DNA from: a virus
Strand: one strand, 5' to 3'
IMG/VR virus record: IMGVR_UViG_3300050015_000481
Coordinates: 1 to 64,000 of that record
Length of the DNA stretch: 64,000 nt
Under the pieces are notes generated by a model, which was given only the letters and a program-made list of their open reading frames with translations, had not been told where the DNA came from and ran no database searches. Below, in pieces: positions 25,064 to 35,100 of this stretch (positions within the stretch are counted from its first letter, which is position 1; each line of letters begins with the position of its first letter). Both the position numbers and the translations under genes were made by a program.

Positions 25064-28000
25064 GTTACAGGTTTTAGCTGAAATCAAAGGATTTCTTGAA
25101 GGCTATAATAATGACCTCAAGTATCTTGTAAATGTCGAGACCGACCCGACAACAAATATTGCCGATTGTATTATACACGAACCTAATAAGGAAAAGAAAA
25201 TCGTTAAAATGCGATACGAACCTTTCGTGTATGTTAAGGACTTGGAAAAACTTGGTCGTACATTGTATGAAGGCTATTCTCAAGAATATATTGAAAGTAA
25301 AAAAATAAAATACGGAATAACAATTACCAAATTAAAAACTGGTAATCAAAAAAGACTCGTTGATGGTTATTGTTATAAAGTAACAAGTAGTAAATCAAAT
25401 AATGCCATTATTAATTATTTTAAAGATGGTGGTATCGACACATTCTTAAAAGTTGTTGATGCTGATGGTAATATAGTTAAGGATAAAAAAACTGGTAAAC
25501 CGAAGTATGTTAATCGTGAATTATTTCAGTCACCAAGCACAACAGAACAATTCTTTATTTCAACACAATCAAGGCTTTATAAGGGTTTTGAAGAATACAA
25601 ACAAGTACATAAACTGACCTTTGACTGTGAAACAACTGGTTTGCGTTATGCAATGGCAAGATTATTTGCTATTGGTGTAAGAGATAACAGAGGTTTTGAA
25701 ACAATTCTGGAAGTCGAGAAGATTAACGATAATGATGCTGAGATTAAGTTAATCCAGATGTTTTTTAATCTTATACATGAATTAAAACCAGCAGTAATTG
25801 CAGGATTCAACTCAGAAATGTTTGACTTTGAATTTATTCTTGGTAGAGCAAAATTATTGGGAATGGATTTAACTCTGCTTCCAACAGGACTTAAAGCTGA
25901 TGTATCATTAAAAAGAAGACCAAACACCAGTGTAAAATACGGTAATACTGCCGACAAATACACCGCAACTCAAATGTGGGGTTATTCTGTTATTGACATT
26001 CTGCATGCTGTAAGACGAACTGCTGCAGTTAATAGCGAGATAAAAGAAAACAAGTTAAAGTATATTGCAAAACTTGAAAAGATCGCCAAACCCAACAGAA
26101 CATATATTGCAGGGGAAGACAATCAAATCGGTAGGTTTTACAGTGAGAATAAAGTATTTGTTATTGATGAAAATAATAATTACTGTCAAATACCCAATGA
26201 ATATCAGGAAGTAGCAAAGAATCTCTATAAATTACAAGCAAATCGTGCTAAATTAACTGATGATGAATATAAAGCATACAGGACTACATATTTAACTGGT
26301 TCTGAAAAGTTTATTAAGTGGTTCAGAGAAGAAGCATTAGTGAAAAAAATGAACAAGTTCATTGGTGGTAAAACACTTTTGAGACAATATCTTCTTGATG
26401 ACCTTTGGGAAACTGAACAGGTTGATGAACTTTACAATCAATCATCATTCATGTTAGCGAAGATAGTACCAACGACTTATCAGAGGATTTGTACAATGGG
26501 AACTGCTGCTATTTGGAATTTACTTATGACTGCTTGGAGTTATGAAAATGATATTGCCATACCCCATTGTGATGTCAACATGAAATTCTCTGGTGGTCTG
26601 GCAAGATGTTATAAATCTGGCTTTTCAAAGCGTATAATTAAGATTGACTATGCCAGTCTTTACCCAATGCTTCAATTAACATGGGACATCTTTCCAATAT
26701 TTGATATCACTGGTGTTATGAAGAAAATTTTGTTGTATTTAACAACAACTCGTAATATCTATAAGAAATTAGCAAACATTACTGACCTGAATACTGAAGA
26801 GGTTGACTTATTAAGACAAATCGACCCTGAAATGTACGTGAAGTATGTACAAAAGGCATTTACACCTGAAGACATTGCAATGTTCAAGATTAAACAGTTG
26901 CCTATAAAGATTTTGAACAACTCATTATTTGGTGCTTTGGGTTCAGGTATATCGTTCAACTGGTCAGATAACGTTTGTGCTGCACGTATCACCTGCTGTG
27001 GACGTATTGAGTTACGTCATGCTATTAATTGGTTTAGTAAATATAAGTGTGTGGCATTACTTGCCGTAACTGATGGTATAAACTTTCAATATCCTGAAAC
27101 CACAAATATCGGATTTAATGATAGTGGTGAAGTACCTGTGGGTGTTGATACTCCAATTGAGCAAGCATGGCAATATGGTGGAAAGACTGGTATAAATGCA
27201 CTTATTTTAAAGTTCAATAAAGAAGAAATGCGTGCTCCTTATATGTCGGTTGATAATGACGGTGAATCAATTAGTTGTTTGAACCTTTCAAGAATAAACT
27301 ATGCTACACTTGCATTGGCTAAAGATAAGAAGAGTGGTGAAATGAAAGAGAAAATCAAATTAACTGGTAACACAATCAAATCGAAGGTCATGCCCGGGTA
27401 CATACAGGAATTTATTGATAAAGGTTTGGAATTAATTCTTCACGATAAAGGTAAAGAATTTGTAGATTATTATAACGAATATGCTAAATTATTATATTAT
27501 CGACAGATTCCCTTGAGAAAAATTGCAAGTAAGAGCAGGATAAAATCAACCATTAATCAATACAAAAAAAGAGGCAATGATAAGAATGGTAGAGCAAAAG
27601 GAAAACAAGCTCACATGGAACTTCTGATAGCTAAAAGAAATAAAATTGCTGAAGAAGTATTTCAAAAGTACAAAGGCAGTTTATTATTTGTTAAGGCTGA
27701 AGAAAAACTGACCATTGAGGATAAGTTAAAACTCGTTAATGACTATATGCCACCAGAACCTGAACTTGATAGTGTTGTTTATTTTGTAAACACTGGAACT
27801 AAAATATCTGATAGTAATTCAGGTATTATGAAAGACAAGGTTACTGGCGAAGAAAAATTCTGTGCTGCAATTATTACTGCCGATGATATGTTGGAGAATC
27901 CCGATATGAAGGGTGAATATAATATTGCTAAGTATTTGAATGCTTTTAATAAAAGGGTTAAATCATTACTGGTCGGCTTCGAACCTGAAGTAAGCAAAGC

Positions 28001-28739
28001 AATACTTGCAAAGATCGTTAAGGATAAGAAAACCAAAGAAGTTGACTTGAAATGTGGTGGTGAGAACTACGCATCATATGATTTAAAACTTAAGAATTTC
28101 GATTTAAATGATTTGGATGAATCAATGTATTTGGAAACCAAAGAGGTTGAATTCTGGAATAGAACGGGTTATGACCCAAGAAAAGTCTGGACAGGTTTTA
28201 AGATGTATGATGACAATAGGGTTTATTATGAAATTTACGATCATGCACTCAATCATCTGAATACTTTAATGGCAGCAAAGAATCTTCCAAAGATCAAGTC
28301 AATTAATGAAGAATATGGTGAAGGTGATATGGTCTTAATTAAAAATGAAAAGATTTTTAGTGTTGGAAAGCATAATGGAACATTCATTGAAATCATCAGA
28401 CCAGTGGTTGAGATACCAAAATGTGAACTGGAACTCGAACTCGATAAGAAAAAAGCCGAAGAAGAAGAGAAAATCAGAAATCTTGAAATGACGTTGATCG
28501 CCAAAACAGAGGAAGAGAAAAAAATCGAATTACAGAAGTTAAAACGTGAACAGTATTTTGATAGGTTCAAGAGACGAATGAACGCACCTGAATTAATGAC
28601 AATTGATGATTTTTTCCGTGATGAATCAGAAGCAGGTGATATGTTGGATTACTATATAAGTCAAATGGAAGGAGAGGATGAGGATGATTCAGAAAATCCT
28701 GACGATGAAAATGATGATGGCGGTGACGGTGCATATTAA
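25047..28739 (+). CDS. Family-B DNA polymerase with 3'-5' exonuclease, extended
   Basis: 1230 residues, larger than T4 gp43 (898). Exonuclease motifs: FDCETTG (D193, E195), GFNSEMFDFE and YSVID. Polymerase motifs: KIDYASLYPM (motif A, near 533), KILNNSLFGALGSG (motif B, near 625) and AVTDGINF (motif C, near 675). Motif C is TDG rather than the usual DTD, keeping one Asp. The C-terminal part (after about 900) contains a Lys/Glu-rich coiled coil and an acidic tail (EDEDDSENPDDE), possibly for partner or clamp binding. Replicative enzyme of the phage. Confidence 0.9.
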   Translation: MSKMNKLQVLAEIKGFLEGYNNDLKYLVNVETDPTTNIADCIIHEPNKEKKIVKMRYEPFVYVKDLEKLGRTLYEGYSQEYIESKKIKYGITITKLKTGNQKRLVDGYCYKVTSSKSNNAIINYFKDGGIDTFLKVVDADGNIVKDKKTGKPKYVNRELFQSPSTTEQFFISTQSRLYKGFEEYKQVHKLTFDCETTGLRYAMARLFAIGVRDNRGFETILEVEKINDNDAEIKLIQMFFNLIHELKPAVIAGFNSEMFDFEFILGRAKLLGMDLTLLPTGLKADVSLKRRPNTSVKYGNTADKYTATQMWGYSVIDILHAVRRTAAVNSEIKENKLKYIAKLEKIAKPNRTYIAGEDNQIGRFYSENKVFVIDENNNYCQIPNEYQEVAKNLYKLQANRAKLTDDEYKAYRTTYLTGSEKFIKWFREEALVKKMNKFIGGKTLLRQYLLDDLWETEQVDELYNQSSFMLAKIVPTTYQRICTMGTAAIWNLLMTAWSYENDIAIPHCDVNMKFSGGLARCYKSGFSKRIIKIDYASLYPMLQLTWDIFPIFDITGVMKKILLYLTTTRNIYKKLANITDLNTEEVDLLRQIDPEMYVKYVQKAFTPEDIAMFKIKQLPIKILNNSLFGALGSGISFNWSDNVCAARITCCGRIELRHAINWFSKYKCVALLAVTDGINFQYPETTNIGFNDSGEVPVGVDTPIEQAWQYGGKTGINALILKFNKEEMRAPYMSVDNDGESISCLNLSRINYATLALAKDKKSGEMKEKIKLTGNTIKSKVMPGYIQEFIDKGLELILHDKGKEFVDYYNEYAKLLYYRQIPLRKIASKSRIKSTINQYKKRGNDKNGRAKGKQAHMELLIAKRNKIAEEVFQKYKGSLLFVKAEEKLTIEDKLKLVNDYMPPEPELDSVVYFVNTGTKISDSNSGIMKDKVTGEEKFCAAIITADDMLENPDMKGEYNIAKYLNAFNKRVKSLLVGFEPEVSKAILAKIVKDKKTKEVDLKCGGENYASYDLKLKNFDLNDLDESMYLETKEVEFWNRTGYDPRKVWTGFKMYDDNRVYYEIYDHALNHLNTLMAAKNLPKIKSINEEYGEGDMVLIKNEKIFSVGKHNGTFIEIIRPVVEIPKCELELELDKKKAEEEEKIRNLEMTLIAKTEEEKKIELQKLKREQYFDRFKRRMNAPELMTIDDFFRDESEAGDMLDYYISQMEGEDEDDSENPDDENDDGGDGAY

Positions 28740-28748
28740 TATTTAATA

Positions 28749-28756
28749 GTATTTAT
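28749..28756 (+). promoter_or_regulatory. GTATTTAT promoter-like element
   Basis: 16 nt before the ATG at 28773; marks a switch from the replication genes to a new transcript. Confidence 0.62.
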
Positions 28757-28772
28757 ATGAAAATATGTACTA

Positions 28773-29393
28773 ATGAAATTTACAAAAGCTCAGATAAATG
28801 AGATCATCGATTCAAACGGTGAGCTAATTGGTAAAAATGACGTACCATCAACTGGTAGCGACTTAGAGTCAGCAGCAAATAATACAACAGACTATAACCA
28901 AAAAATTGGTCAGCAACCATTTAGGTATGACATGTTGGGTCGTTTCGGCTTCACAATGATGCCGTTTATGGAAGGTAAGGAAAGTCAGGAACAGCTTGAA
29001 TTAGTGAAAGACCTGAAAGAACTTATGCATCAGAGATTTATGGATATCGCTGGATATTATTACAAAAATCCTGAGAAATTGAAATCAGATTATAGAAGAC
29101 AAGACGGTGGTGAACACACCAAAGAATGTGAAAAACTCGATGCGGAATACGCAAATAAGATTATGGCTGTAATACGCAAACATTTCGAGAAAGCATTTGA
29201 ACCTAACAATATTGATGAATCTGCTGTTGTTGAAGACAAGGTTGTTGACAAGAAAACTGAAGACGAAATGTCCAGCAAAGCTGAAGATAAAGAAGTACAG
29301 GAAAAAAAACTTGAAAAGATCGCTGGTTTAATTAGTAAACTCGATCAAGAAGCTAAAGATAAACTTAAAAACCTACTGGAAAGAAATGGCTAA
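28773..29393 (+). CDS. Hypothetical acidic protein
   Basis: 206 residues. A Gly/Phe-containing middle (PFRYDMLGRFGFTMMPFMEG) precedes a helical, strongly charged C-terminal half (DKVVDKKTEDEMSSKAEDKE...KLDQEAKDKLKNLL). The stop overlaps the Nudix gene by 8 nt, so the two are coupled. No family recognised. Confidence 0.5.
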   Translation: MKFTKAQINEIIDSNGELIGKNDVPSTGSDLESAANNTTDYNQKIGQQPFRYDMLGRFGFTMMPFMEGKESQEQLELVKDLKELMHQRFMDIAGYYYKNPEKLKSDYRRQDGGEHTKECEKLDAEYANKIMAVIRKHFEKAFEPNNIDESAVVEDKVVDKKTEDEMSSKAEDKEVQEKKLEKIAGLISKLDQEAKDKLKNLLERNG

Positions 29394-30162
29394 TCAACAA
29401 TTGTACGATAAAACGTATACAATACCCCCAGAAGTGCTTAATGGCATACAGGTGGCAAAAGCATCGAGTTCTAATGGAAATGGTCTTAAACGAGCTAATT
29501 TCATCCTTAAAAACGGTGCAATGCCTTATACTGCATTGGTGAAACTCAAACATGATTTTGATAATAATAATTTTACGGATGCTAAACAATATGCTCTTGC
29601 TGGCGGTGATCAGATGAAAGCATTTATTGAAAAAACTCTTGCTGCAGATCGAAATGCTGTTGAACAGTCGAAAACAATTAAACAGGACATGACTACTGAC
29701 CCGAATTCAGAATTAGCACCATACCAAACGCCCAGACTGAATGAGGAAGATAAAAAGAAAAAGGAATTAACGAAGAATGTTTGTGCTGTAATTGTTGATA
29801 AAGACGATAAGATATTATTACTCAAACGTGCATCTACTCCAAAAATCTGGATGCCTTCGAAATGGGCATTAGTTGGTGGTGGCATTGAAAAAGATGAAAC
29901 ACCTTTACAGGCAATCAAAAGAGAGATAATGGAAGAGATTGGTCTGGAGATCGATAAGTTTGTTAAAACCTTCACAATACAAAGACATGAAAGCAGTGTC
30001 GAACACATATTTGCATGTCGTTATGAGGGTGAACCAACTGATATTAAATTAAATGAAGAGAATACTAACTATGGATGGTATGATGTGGATGAAATGCAGT
30101 ATTTGGATACTGTACCGCATTTATTGGAATATATTACATTAACATTTGTAAAATACGATTAA
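29386..30162 (+). CDS. Nudix hydrolase with N-terminal extension
   Basis: 258 residues. The C-terminal half (about 130-258) is a Nudix domain with the full box GxxxxxExxxxAxxREIMEEIGL: GGGIEKDETPLQAIKREIMEE. Such enzymes hydrolyse nucleoside diphosphates linked to another group: (d)NTPs, NAD, ADP-ribose or RNA caps. The N-terminal 110 residues (PPEVLNGIQVAKASSSNGNGLKR) are a separate domain, also fused or adjacent in other phage proteins in my judgement, function unknown. Substrate cannot be told by eye. Confidence 0.82.
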   Translation: MANQQLYDKTYTIPPEVLNGIQVAKASSSNGNGLKRANFILKNGAMPYTALVKLKHDFDNNNFTDAKQYALAGGDQMKAFIEKTLAADRNAVEQSKTIKQDMTTDPNSELAPYQTPRLNEEDKKKKELTKNVCAVIVDKDDKILLLKRASTPKIWMPSKWALVGGGIEKDETPLQAIKREIMEEIGLEIDKFVKTFTIQRHESSVEHIFACRYEGEPTDIKLNEENTNYGWYDVDEMQYLDTVPHLLEYITLTFVKYD

Positions 30163-30165
30163 TTC

Positions 30166-30173
30166 GTATTTAT
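30166..30173 (+). promoter_or_regulatory. GTATTTAT promoter-like element
   Basis: 37 nt before the ATG at 30211, a longer leader than most. Confidence 0.55.
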
Positions 30174-30210
30174 ATATAAATAATATTAACAAAATTAAAA
30201 ACAAAATAAA

Positions 30211-30471
30211 ATGGCAGATAATACAACAGACCCAAGCAGACTTCTTGCTAATAGTGTACAGTTCAGAGATAAAAATGTTGCGAAGAATCGTTACAAAACC
30301 AACAACGAATATGTTGCTGGTCATCCAGACGCATTATCCACAGGTGATGAATTGGGTAAAGACGAATTAAATGGTAATACTGGTAGTGCAACTGATATTA
30401 AAGAAAGACAAAAAGAAATTGTCAAAAACAAATTTAATTCAAACAGAACATATAACGCAAGCAACGCATAA
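30211..30471 (+). CDS. Small hydrophilic hypothetical protein
   Basis: 86 residues, Asn/Lys-rich, low in hydrophobic residues (for example RYKTNNEYVAGHPDAL and KFNSNRTYNASNA). Two RYxTNNEY/KFNSNRTY-like segments hint at an internal duplication. The last base is shared with the next ATG, so translation is coupled. Possibly a virion or binding protein; unknown. Confidence 0.5.
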   Translation: MADNTTDPSRLLANSVQFRDKNVAKNRYKTNNEYVAGHPDALSTGDELGKDELNGNTGSATDIKERQKEIVKNKFNSNRTYNASNA

Positions 30472-31397
30472 TGTTGAGTGAGGCTAAAATACTGTTCGAG
30501 AATATCAGACATTTTCGCCAGCTTCTTAGCGAAGCTGTTAGCGATAGTGTAATCGTTGATGCAATTAACGAGCATAAATATCTTTATATTTATTATGAAG
30601 GTGAGACAACTCAAGAAACTGGTTATCGAACAATCAGACCATTCGTTTTAGGTAAATTGAAAAACGGTAATTTAGCACTGAGAGCTTGGCAGGATAAGGG
30701 TAGAAGTGATAGTCTCAGGGCAGATTCTCCAAGAAACAGATTACATCACGAACATGAATTTGATGAAGGCAAAACAAAACCGGGTTGGCGTTTATTCCTT
30801 GTTGATAACATTAAATCAGCATATCCTACTGGTGTGAAATTTAATAAAAAAGATGGTAGCGTAATGATACCGACTGGTTATAAAGAGCATGATAAGTCAA
30901 TGACTGGTGGAATCGTTGCATTTATTTCGGCAAATGGTAGAGAAGAAATGCAAGCAAGTGGTACAACAGGTACAACTACACAAAAAATTCCGAGATACGA
31001 GAAGTTCAAGAATGCCGATATTAATAAGAGGAAACTCACGAAAGCTGATGTCATTGGTTTATACGATATTGCTACACGTGTTATGAAAAAATCAATTAAT
31101 AGGTTCTTTGTATCAATTGATGATCAGAATTATTATTACTTACAGGATAAGAATATTAAAGCCAGATTTCCACAGAATGCAATTGTTGGTGATCTTGATG
31201 TATTATATGATCAGTTTGTAAGAAAACAGCCACAAGAGCCACAGCAATTGAGCCAGACTGATGCTTATATGAAACAGGAATTGGATAAACTTGCTAAGAG
31301 TACAGCAGCAAATAATGCAAAAACACCTGAAGAACAAAAAATGATGAAAGAAAATGAAAAATTCCCTGTTGACAAAAGGACCTTTTTCAAAATCTAA
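30471..31397 (+). CDS. Hypothetical protein with WYL-like segment
   Basis: 308 residues. Residues about 25-130 (VIVDAINEHKYLYIYYEG, GYRTIRPFVLGKL, GNLALRAWQ, GWRLFLVDNIKSA) resemble the WYL fold, a ligand- or nucleic-acid-binding module found in many phage-defence regulators; no helix-turn-helix is visible. The C-terminal part contains a Gln/Pro-rich linker and a charged tail. The WYL call is tentative. Confidence 0.45.
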   Translation: MLSEAKILFENIRHFRQLLSEAVSDSVIVDAINEHKYLYIYYEGETTQETGYRTIRPFVLGKLKNGNLALRAWQDKGRSDSLRADSPRNRLHHEHEFDEGKTKPGWRLFLVDNIKSAYPTGVKFNKKDGSVMIPTGYKEHDKSMTGGIVAFISANGREEMQASGTTGTTTQKIPRYEKFKNADINKRKLTKADVIGLYDIATRVMKKSINRFFVSIDDQNYYYLQDKNIKARFPQNAIVGDLDVLYDQFVRKQPQEPQQLSQTDAYMKQELDKLAKSTAANNAKTPEEQKMMKENEKFPVDKRTFFKI

Positions 31398-31398
31398 C

Positions 31399-31406
31399 GT
31401 ATTTAT
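31399..31406 (+). promoter_or_regulatory. GTATTTAT promoter-like element
   Basis: 23 nt before the ATG at 31430, abutting the upstream stop at 31397. Confidence 0.62.
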
Positions 31407-31429
31407 AAAAAAATATAAAATTTTATAAA

Positions 31430-32095
31430 ATGGCAAAACCCGATTTAAATAAACTAAAAAACGAAATTGATAGTCGTAAAAGGGAAAGAAATACTACCTT
31501 AACACCTAATGGTGAAAATATTGCACCACGTGATGTATTTCTTAACGGCTTGCTTGAATCATATAAGACTGGTAGAGAAACTACTGCAAGTGCATTAGTT
31601 AAGACCGTTAATAACAAAGCTGCTGCAAAGAGTGGTGAAAAAAATCTTCAAATTACTGAAGCACCAGTACAACAGCCACAGCAACCACAAGGCACTCCAA
31701 GAAGAATAACTGATGTTGATATGTCACCTGAAAGGGATGAATTATTATGGGCAGAAGTTGAAAGAAAGAAAAAAATGACATTGGCTGAACAGATTGGTGA
31801 TTTCAGGAATACACCACCAGTGGGCGCACCAATGAATAACAATGTTAAACAGCCATCTGCTCTCAATGAGGTATATTTAACAGAGAACATGAAGAAATAC
31901 ATGGATAATTATCTGGTTGAAAATCTGGGTCCTGTTTTCGAAGAAGCTATTAAAGGTACAATAATTGAAATGTACGCTGCAGAACGAATCAAAGAAGTTC
32001 TGGCAGAGAATAAAGATATGATAAAAGAATTGGTCAAAGAAACCATTCGAGAAATTCAAAAAGCTAACGCAGATAAAAAGAAAGCACAATCTTAA
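31430..32095 (+). CDS. Hypothetical helical protein
   Basis: 221 residues with a basic N-terminus, a Gln/Pro linker (VQQPQQPQGTPRR) and a C-terminal amphipathic helical region (NMKKYMDNYLVENLG...IKEVLAENKDMIKELVKE) ending in a Lys-rich tail. The stop codon lies in the terminator loop. No family recognised; could be scaffold- or capsid-associated. Confidence 0.5.
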   Translation: MAKPDLNKLKNEIDSRKRERNTTLTPNGENIAPRDVFLNGLLESYKTGRETTASALVKTVNNKAAAKSGEKNLQITEAPVQQPQQPQGTPRRITDVDMSPERDELLWAEVERKKKMTLAEQIGDFRNTPPVGAPMNNNVKQPSALNEVYLTENMKKYMDNYLVENLGPVFEEAIKGTIIEMYAAERIKEVLAENKDMIKELVKETIREIQKANADKKKAQS

Positions 32096-32112
32096 TTGTG
32101 CTTTCTTTTTTG
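32079..32112 (+). terminator. Rho-independent terminator overlapping a stop codon
   Basis: Twelve-pair stem AGAAAGCACAAT/ATTGTGCTTTCT with a four-base loop and T tract; the TAA of 31430 sits in the loop. Confidence 0.88.
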
Positions 32113-32123
32113 ATAGTAAGTTT

Positions 32124-32131
32124 GTATTTAT
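32124..32131 (+). promoter_or_regulatory. GTATTTAT promoter-like element
   Basis: 23 nt before the ATG at 32155, right after a terminator. Confidence 0.62.
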
Positions 32132-32154
32132 GAATATAGTATAAATCTTCGATA

Positions 32155-35100
32155 ATGGTTAAACTAAAAATATTCGAATTATACAACAATGCCGATGGAA
32201 ATGACGATATGCTTTCTGATATCGGTAATGTTGGCATGGAAGTAAGACAAGGCATGTGGACATTTATGCCTGATAGAGTTGGCGATAATAGTCCAGCAAT
32301 TCAAGAAGACGAAAATTTTAAATCTCCACAGGTAGACCAAGGTGTGTTAAAAAATCACGCATATGCCAGAGAATTAGCATATACTTTTGCAAGAAAAATT
32401 GGCATACAAATAACAAAAGATTTGGGTGGCGGTGGAAATGGACGTGCATTCGAAATTAGTCCAGAAGTTGTGCTAAAATTAACTACCGATGTCAGTGAAG
32501 TAGATGCTGCAATTAAAACGCTTAGAGAAGAACCAAAACATCTTGCTGAGATTTATGGAATTTATAAACTCATTGATACTGAGAAAAATGCATCGTTATA
32601 TGCCATACTTCAAGAGCACATTCAAGAAAAACCATTGGAAAAATTCAGGGAATATAATAAAATAATAAATGCTATTATGCCAAGTGGTCTGGGACTTGAA
32701 GATTTTTTTGGTTTAATGAGATTACCTAAAAAATTTAATTATAGTGATTTAGCTGAAAAAGCAAAATTACTTCTTACAGATACTCCAGAAGCGAACATTA
32801 ATGAACAAGATAGAAAGGAAGCATATAATTATCTTATTGCATTACTTGATATAAGACAGGAATTAATTGATTATGGTATTAAATCAACTGACTATTGGAC
32901 TATTGCAAATCTTGGATATGATAAAGGTATATTAAAATATTTTGATGTCGGTGGATATGTTGCACCAAAACCAGAAATTCCAAAAGATCATGTGGTAACG
33001 TTGCCTGAAGATGGTAGCGCAAAATTTAGCACAGATAATGGTATTGGTCAAGATGATGAACCACCATATGATAACAATGACACTTCACCCTCAATAGAAA
33101 ATGATCTCAATGCAAATTTAAATATGCGTGAAGATTTGGAATACAATCACGTTAGTGATGCAACACAAGATCAATACGAGCTTGATGAAAGACAATTATC
33201 TTCAATGGCTGGAAGCAGTACTGTTGAAGTTAAACAGAAATGCAGATTAGCTGGAAATGGCAATACTTCAACCGCTTGCAATCAGGGTGATATAAGAAAT
33301 CTGAATATCAAGCCATTGCATGAAAGTGCAAGTCTTAATATACCCGAAAATCTCAGTGGATATGATTCACTTAAAATAATGAATGGTGATCAGACTGTAG
33401 GTGAGGTTGGAATTATGGACAGAGGTGTACATGGTGGAAATCATTATATTGCAATTGACAAAATCTTTATTAATAAGGAATTTAGGGGTAACGATTATGC
33501 AAATGATGCAATGAAATTGATTTTTGCTTATGCTGATAAAAATAATTTAATTGTTACCTTGACACCAGATAATATCTGGGGTGCAAGTGTACCAAAGTTA
33601 AAAGCATGGTATAAATCACTGGGATTTATTGAAAATAAAGGCAAGAAAAAAGATTTCCAGACTATGCAGTTAATGTATAGATTACCAAAAACTCCTACAA
33701 ATCTCAATGAAGACATTGACCCTAAAACAATTAATACAAACAGAAGGGCAATATATTCCGTAATTACTGGCAAAAGAAAATTGGCATTTGGTGAAGTTGA
33801 TAAGCCATTAGGACAGGCAATTGAGAAAAGAGGTTTTGGTATAATACCAGTGAGAATGACTTCACGTCATGGTATGATGAGCATAGTTTATAATAAAGAT
33901 TCATATGAAAATGCAAGAAAACTTTATGAAATAGCTAAGACGCATGGTGATTATCTTACAGATAATACGGCAAGTGAAGCTCGTGAAATAGGTAGATTAT
34001 TAGAATATAAAGAAGAAAGTATTGCAGAATATATAAAACAGAAATATGGTGACAGAGCATTATCTACACATGAAAAATCACCAGAAGACTTCGATGATCT
34101 TTCTGAAGATATGGATTTTTGGGATTTGAATGATTTAAATGAAGAGAACTTTCCAGCATTCGAAAAACAAATCGAAAAAGATGAAATTACTCACGGTCTT
34201 GATAAAAAAGTTCTTTATGAACAAGATGATTTTAAAGTATGTGTAGTTAATGGCGATGCTGTCAGAGGTAATGGTTTTGATGAATGGGTAGATGGTGGTC
34301 ATCATTATGTAGATGCTGATTTACCGAAAGACGAACAAAAATACGCTAAATTTATTCCAGAGGATGAAATTTGGATTGATGACGTATTTTTATCAAAACC
34401 AAATGATATGGCAGCAATTATACTTCATGAAAAACTCGAAAGATATTTAATGAAGAATTATGGTATTGAATACGAAAATGCACACACAGATTATGCAAAT
34501 AAAGCAGAAGTTGTCTTCAGAAAATTAGTTAAGGATGGTACTGGCTCACTTATAAGCCAGAAAATTTTCGATGCATTTGTAAATAAATTTATACAAGACC
34601 ATTCCGATAAAAAAGTTCATGAAGGAGTAGCAGATGTAGCTGCAGATAAACAGTTTGGTATACAACAACCACATGCGGGTTTTGAAGACAAATTCAACAG
34701 GGAAGAAAATGAAGAAGATGTAGTCTTTGCTGGTGATACTGATGGTATGATAATAATAAGAAATCCCAAATCATGGAAAAACATATATGGCTATGTTAGG
34801 GGAATTATTGACCCAGAAGGTAATCTTTATATTCAACAAAAACCCGTAGGCATTCACTTTGAAATGCTTGAGGAATTGAATAAATTAGGACTTGTTGACA
34901 ATGAAGCAGATTGGGATGAAAAATTACCAACGAACTTTCTTACAGTACAACGATATTTAAGGTCGAATAAAATTTTACTCGGTGAATCAAACTCACCAAG
35001 ATATCCAGAACCAAGAGACCCAAATTCTATGTTTTGGAGCAAAATTCCACCAGTTGAGGTAGCTATCCCATATTATCAGGCTTTCTTAGATAAGGCTAAA

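Noticed and set aside
25646-28570. Long minus-strand frames inside the polymerase gene
   Set aside because: Antisense shadows of an obvious coding region with intact catalytic motifs.
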